58,897 nt of DNA, from positions 1-58,897 of the forward strand of contig CAJMRL010000016.1 in the NCBI GenBank assembly GCA_905215805.1. The letters are read 5' to 3'. Source of the DNA: an uncultured bacterium (GTDB lineage: Bacteria; Bacillota; Clostridia; UBA1381). The notes below the pieces were generated by a model that searched no databases, was not told the origin of the DNA, and saw only the letters and a list, made by a program, of their open reading frames with translations. Below, one piece after another: positions 36,393 through 43,614 of this stretch. Every line of letters begins with the position of its first letter. Positions within the stretch are counted from its first letter, which is position 1. The position numbers and the translations under genes were made by a program.

Positions 36393-36689
36393 TCATTTCA
36401 TAAGCTTCTGCAATGTCATTACAAGCTCATCTATTACCTCATCATTGCCGTTTCTTATATCATTCGCAACGCATGTTTTTATATGATTTGCAAGAAGCAC
36501 CTTATTAAACGAGTTAAGCGCAGCATTAACAGCAGCCACCTGAACAAGAATTTCCGGACAATACGCATCTTCTTCAACCATACGCTTTATACCTCTCACC
36601 TGTCCCTCAATACGGTTCAGCCTGTTGATAAGGCATTTATATTCGTTTTCATCACGCTTTTTTGTTTTGTGACAGCATTCATGCTCCAT
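36393..36689 (-). CDS. csoR: Copper-sensing repressor CsoR
   Basis: A 98-residue all-helical repressor that leaves its operator when Cu+ binds. The Cu+ ligand triad is present as Cys44 (YCPEIL), His69 and Cys73 (NHIKTC), and the family segment NRLNRIEGQVRGIKRM is complete. Extra Cys and His residues cluster at the N-terminus (HECCHK). It precedes copA by six bases and its operator lies inside its own promoter. Confidence 0.95.
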   Translation of the reverse strand: MEHECCHKTKKRDENEYKCLINRLNRIEGQVRGIKRMVEEDAYCPEILVQVAAVNAALNSFNKVLLANHIKTCVANDIRNGNDEVIDELVMTLQKLMK

Positions 36690-36714
36690 GCCGCATCACC
36701 TCGCTTTCAAAAAT

Positions 36715-36743
36715 ATTATATACCCCCATAGGGTATTTGTCAA
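36715..36743 (-). promoter_or_regulatory. csoR-copA promoter with embedded CsoR operator
   Basis: On the minus strand TTGACA (36738-36743), 17 bp, TATAAT (36715-36720). The spacer contains an inverted repeat ATACCC/GGGTAT (36720-36736), the G-tract type of operator bound by CsoR. A bound repressor would block polymerase directly. Confidence 0.85.
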
Positions 36744-36753
36744 GTCTTTTTTG

Positions 36754-36795
36754 CAAAAAAATTTAAGAGCCTACCGAATATTACGATAGACTCTT
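36754..36795 (-). terminator. Terminator of the sigma/anti-sigma unit
   Basis: On the minus strand a 12-bp stem (AAGAG...CTCTT, two G-U pairs) with a seven-base loop (36765-36795) is followed by a TTTTTTT run. It insulates the csoR promoter that begins ten bases beyond. Confidence 0.9.
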
Positions 36796-36805
36796 TACTG
36801 TAAGC

Positions 36806-37672
36806 TTATTTAAGTATTCCCTCTGCTGCTTTTATCAATTCATTTCTTGTCATATTTCCGCCTGACAATATACTTACGGAAACACTGTCAGCTGTTTCAA
36901 AATCTATATTTCTGTTATCGGCAATTACAACCGTTCTTCCGTTGATCTGCATTTCCTCCAATTCACCATCGGTAGATGCGGTAAACTTTGTTTCATCATC
37001 TATAAGTCTTTCCATTACATTTATTTCCTTGCCTTTATCATTGGTATAAAGAAGATTGATATATTTGCCGCTCATGCTTCCGTCATCGTTTGTAAAAGTA
37101 TAAATTCTCGAAAGCTCATAGCCGTTCGGGACTTCAGGAATCTTAATATCGAATTCAGCCTCTTTCTGTGCTTCCTCTAAGGATGCAAAAACATACTCAT
37201 GATCCTCTATATTATCTTCCGTTTTAAAATTAACTTTATCGCCAAAGCTGTCTTCGTATAACTGAATAAGAGCATCCTTATCAAGCTTGTTGCCCTCGGC
37301 ATCATATGCGTTATTCAATATATCATTCTGGGTTGCCCTTTCATAAGCAACTCCGTTCTTATCGAATATCTTACCCTTAAGCTCTTCCGGAAGCTCCTGA
37401 GCTGCATTGGCGTCTGTCTGTATATAACTATTATGTCCTGTTGTCACATATTTTATTATATCACCCGCAAATCCGGATGCAAATGCTGTTCCGGTAATCG
37501 CTACGATTGCAACGCAGGCAGCAAGCACACTTAATTTTTTTACCGAAAATGTTCTTCTCTTTTTATTTACATTCTGTGCCATAATATTAATCTCCATTTC
37601 CGAAATCGGTTCTTCTTCATACATACCGAAATCCATTTTTACATCATTAAGGTAATCAAATTCATTTTTCAT
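36806..37672 (-). CDS. Single-pass membrane protein, probable anti-sigma factor
   Basis: A 288-residue protein: short acidic N-terminal cytoplasmic region (~1-50, FDYLNDVKMDFGMYEEEPISEMEI), one membrane helix (about 56-75, SVLAACVAIVAITGTAFASGF) and a long extracytoplasmic part that ends in a DUF4367-like region (LPEELKG..., YTFTNDDGSMSGKYINLLY). There is no zinc-binding HxxxCxxC motif. The start is ATG 37672, eight bases after GGAG, which places it 11 bp inside the sigma gene. This coupling is the main reason for calling it an anti-sigma factor; the start further up at 37765 lacks support. Confidence 0.75.
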   Translation of the reverse strand: MKNEFDYLNDVKMDFGMYEEEPISEMEINIMAQNVNKKRRTFSVKKLSVLAACVAIVAITGTAFASGFAGDIIKYVTTGHNSYIQTDANAAQELPEELKGKIFDKNGVAYERATQNDILNNAYDAEGNKLDKDALIQLYEDSFGDKVNFKTEDNIEDHEYVFASLEEAQKEAEFDIKIPEVPNGYELSRIYTFTNDDGSMSGKYINLLYTNDKGKEINVMERLIDDETKFTASTDGELEEMQINGRTVVIADNRNIDFETADSVSVSILSGGNMTRNELIKAAEGILK

Positions 37673-38222
37673 GGCAATCACTCCATTTCCCGCCATATGT
37701 CCGGCGCAGCTTTTTTCTTCCTCTTGAAAGTCTGTTATACACCCATGAGGTATCCTTGTTTTCATCCGCTGCTATTTCCGTGACAGATTTATCCATAATA
37801 TAGCGTTTTATAAATATTCCCCTGTCTTTGTCACTAAGTCCGGATAAAAGCGATATAACCTCACCTTCTATCTCCTGCCTGAGAATATCCGCATCAATTT
37901 CCTTTCCGTCCGTTATATCCTCTGTCAGTTCTCCTGCCGTAAGCTCTCTGTAAAACTTTTTCTTATAATTTATTGCACGGTACTTTGCCACCGCACCGAT
38001 CCAGTTTTTAAGAGCATTCTTATCGGCGTCAAACCTATCTATATTCTGCCAGACCGTAAAAAGTATATCATTGACACAGTCCTCCTGCCACATTGAAATC
38101 CCGCTCAGATGATACCTTACTATCGCCTTTATTAAACCGCCGTACCGTTTTATAAGCTCAGTAAATGCTGCTTCATCTTTGCGGCATATCCGCTTTGCAA
38201 GCTCCGTATCGGTCATATCCAT
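37662..38222 (-). CDS. ECF-type RNA polymerase sigma factor
   Basis: A 186-residue sigma-70 family protein. Region 2 (DEAAFTELIKRYGGLIKAIVRYHLSG...CVNDILFTVWQNIDRFD, then LKNWIGAVAKYRAINYKKK) and region 4 (SDKDRGIFIKRYIMDKSVTEIAADENKDTSWVYNRLSRGRKKLR) are joined by an acidic linker. Its membrane partner overlaps its 3' end by 11 bp, typical of sigma/anti-sigma pairs. I did not find a second copy of any likely ECF promoter in the window, so the regulon is open. Confidence 0.88.
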   Translation of the reverse strand: MDMTDTELAKRICRKDEAAFTELIKRYGGLIKAIVRYHLSGISMWQEDCVNDILFTVWQNIDRFDADKNALKNWIGAVAKYRAINYKKKFYRELTAGELTEDITDGKEIDADILRQEIEGEVISLLSGLSDKDRGIFIKRYIMDKSVTEIAADENKDTSWVYNRLSRGRKKLRRTYGGKWSDCHEK

Positions 38223-38326
38223 GAAATAATCACCCGCCTTATCAACTGTATTTGAAGCGCTTCTATTATATAATACAACTTATAAATCTATTTTCTATCA
38301 CTTTTTTATAATTTTTAAAAAAATTA

Positions 38327-38355
38327 AAGAAGCGACCATTAATAAGCCGCTTCTT
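38327..38355 (-). terminator. Terminator of the fructose operon
   Basis: On the minus strand AAGAAGCG pairs with CGCTTCTT, followed by TAATTTTTTT. Confidence 0.85.
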
Positions 38356-38371
38356 CAATAATATTTTTTAT

Positions 38372-38629
38372 TTAGAGGTTCTCTTTAAGGAATTTTTCAA
38401 TAGCTGCCGCCGCTGTATCTTCATCGGCTCCCTCTACCTTAATTGTAATAGTATTTCCGCATTTTGCTGCAAGACCCATTACCGCAAAAATCTGTTTGAG
38501 ATTGCCTTCTTTGCCATCCTTGCTGATTGTAATCTTTGACTCATAATTCTTAGCTTCTTTTACAAGCAAGCCTGCCGGTCTTGCATGTATTCCCTGCGGA
38601 TCTGTAATTGTGTAGTTAAATTCTTTCAT
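38372..38629 (-). CDS. HPr-like phosphocarrier protein without Ser46
   Basis: An 85-residue PTS phosphocarrier. The catalytic His15 is intact (GIHARPAG). At position 46, where HPr of Bacillota normally has the serine phosphorylated by HPr kinase, this protein has Gln (NLKQIFAVMG against the usual NLKSIMGVMS). So it should pass phosphate to FruA but not act in Ser46-dependent catabolite repression. It is 33 bp after fruA in the fru operon, which suggests a fructose-dedicated HPr, comparable in role to the HPr-like domain of enterobacterial FruB. Another general ptsH probably exists elsewhere. Confidence 0.9.
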   Translation of the reverse strand: MKEFNYTITDPQGIHARPAGLLVKEAKNYESKITISKDGKEGNLKQIFAVMGLAAKCGNTITIKVEGADEDTAAAAIEKFLKENL

Positions 38630-38662
38630 AATAATCTCCTTCCGTGCGTTCGCACTTTTTAT

Positions 38663-40624
38663 TTATTCCTTAACCGGCTTTTTCAATAATGCCAGCAAAG
38701 CCATCGTTACAACCGATCCTGCGGCAAGAGCCACAAGATACATTACCCAGTTTCCTACAACCGGGAATACGAATATTCCGCCATGAGGTGCCATAAGCGT
38801 ACAGTTAAATAACATCGACAGCGCACCTGCAACACCTGCTCCGACCGCTGTTGCCGGAATTACATGCAACGGATCTGCCGCTGCAAACGGAATCGCTCCC
38901 TCGGTAATAAAAGCAAGACCCATGATATAGTTTGTAATACCCGACTGGCGCTCAGCCTTCGTGAAGCGGTTTTTAAAGAATGTTGTAGCAAGAGCGATTC
39001 CTATCGGAGGAACCATACCGCCTATCATAACCGCGGCCATGATATCATAATTTCCGTTAGCGATCGCCATAGTTCCGAAAACATATGCCGCCTTATTTAT
39101 AGGACCTCCCATATCTATAGCCATCATAGCTCCGAGAACTATTCCCAAAACCACTTTTGAGCTGCTGCCCATGCTGTTAAGAAGCGCTGCAAGTCCATCA
39201 TTTACAACACCTATTATAGGATTAAATACAAACAGCATAAGCGTTCCCATTATAAATACTCCGAGCACCGGATAAAGTAATGTCGGTTTTATACCCTCAA
39301 GACTCTCCGGAAGCTTTGAGAATATTTTCTTTAAAAGAAGAACTATATATCCTGCCGCAAATCCTGCAACCAATGCTCCCAAGAAACCCGAAACGGTTGT
39401 TCCCGACGGGTTAAATACTGTATTCTGCAAATATCCTGCAAGCCCGGTATGCTGTCCTGCAAATTCAACGACCGAATTACCCGTGGAAGCTAACATTCCG
39501 CCCACAAATCCAACAGCAAGACCCGGACGATCTGCAATACTATATGCAATATATCCCGCAAGAACCGGCAGCATAAGCCCAAATGCCACATTGCCTATCG
39601 TCTTAAAGAATGCCGCCAACGGAGTATTCATACCAAAGTTTGACGGATCTATCGTAAAGTCATCAAGCAAAAATGCAATTGCTATTAAAATTCCTCCGCC
39701 TATAACGAACGGCAGCATATGAGAAACGCCGCTCATAAGATGCTTATATATTGTATGTCCTATACCTTCTTTAGCTCCGCTTTCTGCTTCTTCATCACTG
39801 TCTTTAGCGCTGTATACCGGAACATCACCGCTGAGCGCCTGAGCTATAAGAGAGTCCGCCTTATTTATTCCGTCCGATACCTGGCGAACTATGACCTTCT
39901 TTCCATTGAACCGTTCCATCGGAACCTTAGTATCAGCAGCAATGATAATGCAGTCAGCTTCTTTTATTTCCTGAGCAGTAAGCACATTCTTAGCTCCGCC
40001 GGAGCCTCTTGTTTCAACCTTTATACTGCAGCCTGCTTTTGCCGCAGCCTTTTCCAGTCCTTCCGCCGCCATATAAGTATGAGCAATTCCTGTAGGACAT
40101 CCTGTAACCGCAAGTATCTTAGCCCCGCCGGCAGGAGCGGCCGCCTTATTATCAGACTTTTCATCCTTGTCTGACTCCGCTTTATCTATAACTGATAAAA
40201 ACTCATCAATAGACTTTGCTTTTCTTAAATTATCTATAAAACCTTCATCCATCATAAGTACCGACAGATTGCTCAATACATCAAGGTGAACATTCTCCTT
40301 TGTATCCGGCGCTGCTATCGCAAAGATTATATAAACCGGCTCACCGTCAGCCGAATCAAAATCAACTCCGTTAGGAATCACCATAGCCGCCAATCCAGGC
40401 TTATTTACTGCGTTTCCTTTATAATGAGGAATAGCTATTCCCTCACCCACGGCTGTTGTACTCTCCTCTTCTCTTTTAAACAGTCCGTCAATATAAGCCT
40501 GTTTATCATTAATTTTACCGCTCTTTGCCATAAGCTCCGCCATCTGCCTTATAGCATCGTCTTTAGATTTAGACGAACCATTTAACATTATACTTTCTTT
40601 TGCCAATAAATCCCGTATACGCAT
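38663..40624 (-). CDS. fruA: Fructose-specific PTS enzyme IIABC
   Basis: Imports fructose and phosphorylates it to fructose 1-phosphate. The 653 residues run: IIA domain (~1-150) with phospho-His67 (GIAIPHYKG), a charged linker, IIB domain (~168-265) with phospho-Cys176 (AVTGCPTGIAHTYMAAE), and a IIC membrane domain (~290-650) with eight or more helices. Domain order A-B-C is typical of Bacillota FruA. It follows fruK by 13 bp and is followed by the HPr gene. Confidence 0.95.
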   Translation of the reverse strand: MRIRDLLAKESIMLNGSSKSKDDAIRQMAELMAKSGKINDKQAYIDGLFKREEESTTAVGEGIAIPHYKGNAVNKPGLAAMVIPNGVDFDSADGEPVYIIFAIAAPDTKENVHLDVLSNLSVLMMDEGFIDNLRKAKSIDEFLSVIDKAESDKDEKSDNKAAAPAGGAKILAVTGCPTGIAHTYMAAEGLEKAAAKAGCSIKVETRGSGGAKNVLTAQEIKEADCIIIAADTKVPMERFNGKKVIVRQVSDGINKADSLIAQALSGDVPVYSAKDSDEEAESGAKEGIGHTIYKHLMSGVSHMLPFVIGGGILIAIAFLLDDFTIDPSNFGMNTPLAAFFKTIGNVAFGLMLPVLAGYIAYSIADRPGLAVGFVGGMLASTGNSVVEFAGQHTGLAGYLQNTVFNPSGTTVSGFLGALVAGFAAGYIVLLLKKIFSKLPESLEGIKPTLLYPVLGVFIMGTLMLFVFNPIIGVVNDGLAALLNSMGSSSKVVLGIVLGAMMAIDMGGPINKAAYVFGTMAIANGNYDIMAAVMIGGMVPPIGIALATTFFKNRFTKAERQSGITNYIMGLAFITEGAIPFAAADPLHVIPATAVGAGVAGALSMLFNCTLMAPHGGIFVFPVVGNWVMYLVALAAGSVVTMALLALLKKPVKE

Positions 40625-40637
40625 TACTTTCTCCTCC

Positions 40638-41543
40638 TCATTTTATTGTATTATATGTTCTTATAATTTCCTCTCTTGTTGCAAGATCCTCTGAAAAAGC
40701 GCTTGCACTTCCGGCTGATAACCCCATAAGAAAAGCTTTTTTGTATTCTTTTCCCTCAAGATAGCCGGCTATAAATCCGGCCACCATCGAATCTCCTGCA
40801 CCTGTAGAATTGACAACCTTTCCCTGAGGCGGCAGACTCTTTAAAACATTTCCGTCCTCACTTACAAGAATAGCTCCATCGCCCGCCATTGACACAAGCA
40901 CATTTCTTGCGCCCTTTTTCTGAAGCTCTTTTGCGCATTCGGTTATCTCTTCATCCGTTTTCAGTTCTCTGCCGAAAATTTCCCCGAGCTCATGATTATT
41001 CGGTTTTATCAAAAACGGGTGGTATTCCAAAACATTGACAAGAAGATCGCCTGTTGCATCCACCACTATATTAAGCTTTTTTTCGGATAATCTTTTCATT
41101 ATATCACAGTAAATAGAATCCGGCAAACTTTTCGGAATACTTCCTGCAAGGACAAGATAATCGCCGTCTTCCAGTGAATCAAGCTTCTTCATAAGCCTTT
41201 CTATTTCATCCTCCGAAATATCAGGTCCCTGACCGTTTATTTCCGTTTCCTCACTGCTTTTTAGCTTTACATTTATTCTTGTATACCCTTCCTGCAGCTC
41301 TATAAAATCTGTTTTTACACCCATACCGGAAAGTATTCTTTTTATCTCATTCCCCGTAAATCCCGCCGTAAATCCAAGCGCCGTATTTTCGCATCCAAGA
41401 TTATTCAGCACAGTAGAAACATTTATACCCTTTCCGCCGGCTAATACCTTATCTGACGACGACCTGTTTACAGCTCCGCTTTTATAATCCGGCACACTTA
41501 CTATATAATCAATAGCCGGATTAAACGTGATAGTATAAATCAT
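40638..41543 (-). CDS. fruK: 1-phosphofructokinase
   Basis: Phosphorylates fructose 1-phosphate to the 1,6-bisphosphate. A 301-residue PfkB-family enzyme with the substrate-side motif NPAIDYIV, the GGKGINVSTVLNNLG stretch and the C-terminal NSTGAGDSMVAGFIAG loop containing the catalytic aspartate. The ATG lies within the fruR stop (4-bp overlap), so the operon is translationally coupled. The family also includes tagatose-6-phosphate kinases, but FruA next door settles the role. Confidence 0.93.
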   Translation of the reverse strand: MIYTITFNPAIDYIVSVPDYKSGAVNRSSSDKVLAGGKGINVSTVLNNLGCENTALGFTAGFTGNEIKRILSGMGVKTDFIELQEGYTRINVKLKSSEETEINGQGPDISEDEIERLMKKLDSLEDGDYLVLAGSIPKSLPDSIYCDIMKRLSEKKLNIVVDATGDLLVNVLEYHPFLIKPNNHELGEIFGRELKTDEEITECAKELQKKGARNVLVSMAGDGAILVSEDGNVLKSLPPQGKVVNSTGAGDSMVAGFIAGYLEGKEYKKAFLMGLSAGSASAFSEDLATREEIIRTYNTIK

Positions 41544-42274
41544 TTTGCCACCTCCAAATTACAATCCTCATAACCTCTGCATTCTTTTTCGGTAATTATT
41601 ACCGCTTCATTTATATCTGCAAATCTAACTGCGCATATTTTATCGAATTTTGACGAATCGGTCAAAACATAGCACTTATTGCAGCAATTAAATGCCTGCT
41701 GTTTCACAACCGCTTCATTTATATCCGGAGTAGTGATACCATTTGTTATACTTATGCCGTTAGCTCCAAAAAAACCCATAGAAAAATTAAATTTCTGCAA
41801 ATTGATCACTGCTTCACTTCCTATGATGGCTTCCGTAACCGGTTTTAACATCCCTCCGATAATATATACCCTAAATCCGCGTTCAGCAAGATTTTTTGCA
41901 TGAGTAACGGCGTTTGTCACATATATGGTATCATGGGCATTTATATATTGAGTAAGATATTCTGTAGTCGTTCCGGCGTCTATATAAACAACCCCTCCGT
42001 CATGAATAAGCTGAGCGGCATATTGGGCTATCTTTTTTTTAGCCTCAGCATTCTTGTTTCGCCTATCTTCAACCTTAAAATCTCTAAGCTCGTCATTGAC
42101 CGACATAGCTCCTCCATGTACCTTTGTCACACGTCCTCTTGCCGCCAAGGTTGTAATATCGCGTCTTATCGTGGATTCAGAAGCATCCAGCAATGCTGTC
42201 AGTTCCTGATTCGATACACTTTTTTTTTCATTCACTATGCGAACAATCGATTCCAATCTCTCTTCCGGCAGCAT
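41540..42274 (-). CDS. fruR: DeoR-family repressor of the fructose operon
   Basis: A 244-residue regulator with an N-terminal winged helix (MLPEERLESIVRIVNEKKSVSNQELTALLDASESTIRRDITTLAARG) and a C-terminal sugar-phosphate sensor domain of the ribose-isomerase-like fold (YIDAGTTTEYLTQYI, FFGANGIS). Relatives release DNA when fructose 1-phosphate binds. It is first in the operon and probably represses its own promoter, where TTTCACA-type repeats lie. Confidence 0.92.
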   Translation of the reverse strand: MLPEERLESIVRIVNEKKSVSNQELTALLDASESTIRRDITTLAARGRVTKVHGGAMSVNDELRDFKVEDRRNKNAEAKKKIAQYAAQLIHDGGVVYIDAGTTTEYLTQYINAHDTIYVTNAVTHAKNLAERGFRVYIIGGMLKPVTEAIIGSEAVINLQKFNFSMGFFGANGISITNGITTPDINEAVVKQQAFNCCNKCYVLTDSSKFDKICAVRFADINEAVIITEKECRGYEDCNLEVAK

Positions 42275-42332
42275 ATTTCCACCCCCGATAATCTTTTTGA
42301 TTGTTTTTGCCCGTTCTTTACTTTATGTATAT

Positions 42333-42441
42333 ATTATACAGCCAGAAACGTTCAAAGTCAATCAACATTTCACACAAAATATATATATTTTTTTGTGCAA
42401 TTCTCACAAATAAAATGTGTTACTTTTTATAATGTTTCACA
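42333..42441 (-). promoter_or_regulatory. fru promoter and upstream repeats
   Basis: On the minus strand TTGACT (42356-42361), 17 bp, TATAAT (42333-42338). Just upstream, TTTCACA (plus-strand reading) occurs at 42368-42374 and 42435-42441, the latter inside AATGTTTCACATT, and TCTCACA near 42402. These are candidate FruR operators. The rest of this ~300-base gap holds no gene that I can see. Confidence 0.65.
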
Positions 42442-42523
42442 TTTTACCGATAGAACAGCGAAATACCTGCTTTATTATGACCGTTTTTAACCTATTTTTA
42501 TACATTCATACTTGATTTTAAGC

Positions 42524-42560
42524 AAAAAAATATACGGTAAAATTTAAATTTTACCGTATA
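42524..42560 (-). terminator. Terminator of prsA, a 30-bp perfect palindrome
   Basis: Bases 42531-42560 form a perfect palindrome (arms TATACGGTAAAATTT), followed on the minus strand by TTTTTTTGC. It ends the long translation and cell-wall gene train. Confidence 0.92.
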
Positions 42561-42581
42561 TTTTAAAAATTATAATCATTT

Positions 42582-43544
42582 TTAAGCTTCTTCAGTCGGT
42601 TCGGGAGTAGGATCAAGCTCTATAGAATCTATAACGTCCTGCTTTTTCTCTACCTGTATTCCGAGTTCCTCAGCTTTTGCCTGCATAGCGTCTTCCTCTT
42701 TAGCCATCTTTGCAGCATTCTTTGCCGCCGACTTATTATCCTCAAAGAATTCACTATACTTTTCCGGGGTTTCGTCAAGCGCCAATCTCTGAATTATATG
42801 ATATCCATATGAAGTTTCACACATTGTGATTTCACCGGGCTGTATGCTCTTTACTGCATCTTCAAATTCAGTGACCATTTCCCCGTCTGTAAATATATAT
42901 CCGTCCGGATTTGATTCCATTCCCGGATCTTCGCCGAATTGTGATATAAGAGTATCAAAATTTGCTCCGCTCTGTGCCTGAGCAAGAACATCATCAGCTT
43001 TAGCCTTAACTTCAGCCATTCCGGCTTCATCAAGCGGCTCACCTGTAGTTTGATCCTGAGTCATGATCAATACATGCTTAGCTCTTAAAAATTTATCCTT
43101 AAAATACTGCTCTACCTCTTCATCAGTCGGATCTTCCACATCAAGCTGATCAATAACAGCGTCTTCATATACCGATACGCCGATCATGGTTCTTATATCG
43201 TCATCGTCAAGACCATAGGATTTCAAAAGCTTATCGGCGGCTTTTTTTCCTCCGAGCTGTGATTTTAGGCTTGCAATACTTGATGTTATTCTCTTATCAT
43301 CCTCTTCAGCTATTCCGACATTCATCTTGTCTGCAAGTTCCTTTGTAAAATAAGCATCCTCAAGAGCATCCGCCGCTACTTGTATATCCGGCTCTCTCAG
43401 AGCGTTTTCAGCATAAAACTTTATACCGCCCTCTGTTACATTCGCATCGCCTACTTTTATAGCAGCCTTTCCGTTTGATATTGAACAGCCGCTTGCCATC
43501 ATAACCGCTGCAGCTGCCATAGCTATCATCTTCATATGTTTCAT
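42582..43544 (-). CDS. prsA: PrsA-like foldase lipoprotein (PpiC-type peptidyl-prolyl isomerase)
   Basis: A membrane-anchored foldase for exported proteins. The start MKHMKMIAMAAAAVMMASGCS is a lipoprotein signal with lipobox ASGC. A SurA_N-like region follows, then the parvulin domain (FLRAKHVLIMTQD ... QFGEDPGMESNPDGYIFTDGEMV ... YGYHIIQRL) and an acidic tail. I chose ATG 43544 (320 residues) because the AAAGG site touches the ATG at 43556; the longer form adds four residues. It follows mfd by about 70 bp without a terminator between them. Confidence 0.88.
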   Translation of the reverse strand: MKHMKMIAMAAAAVMMASGCSISNGKAAIKVGDANVTEGGIKFYAENALREPDIQVAADALEDAYFTKELADKMNVGIAEEDDKRITSSIASLKSQLGGKKAADKLLKSYGLDDDDIRTMIGVSVYEDAVIDQLDVEDPTDEEVEQYFKDKFLRAKHVLIMTQDQTTGEPLDEAGMAEVKAKADDVLAQAQSGANFDTLISQFGEDPGMESNPDGYIFTDGEMVTEFEDAVKSIQPGEITMCETSYGYHIIQRLALDETPEKYSEFFEDNKSAAKNAAKMAKEEDAMQAKAEELGIQVEKKQDVIDSIELDPTPEPTEEA

Positions 43545-43614
43545 ATGTTTTAGCATCCTTTCATGTTATATATGTGTACCAATACTGTTTATTATATCAC
43601 TTTTGACCGAATTG

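Noticed and set aside
42275..42581. A small gene in the fruR-prsA gap
   Set aside because: No frame with a ribosome-binding site is present; the gap is explained by a promoter, repeats and a terminator.
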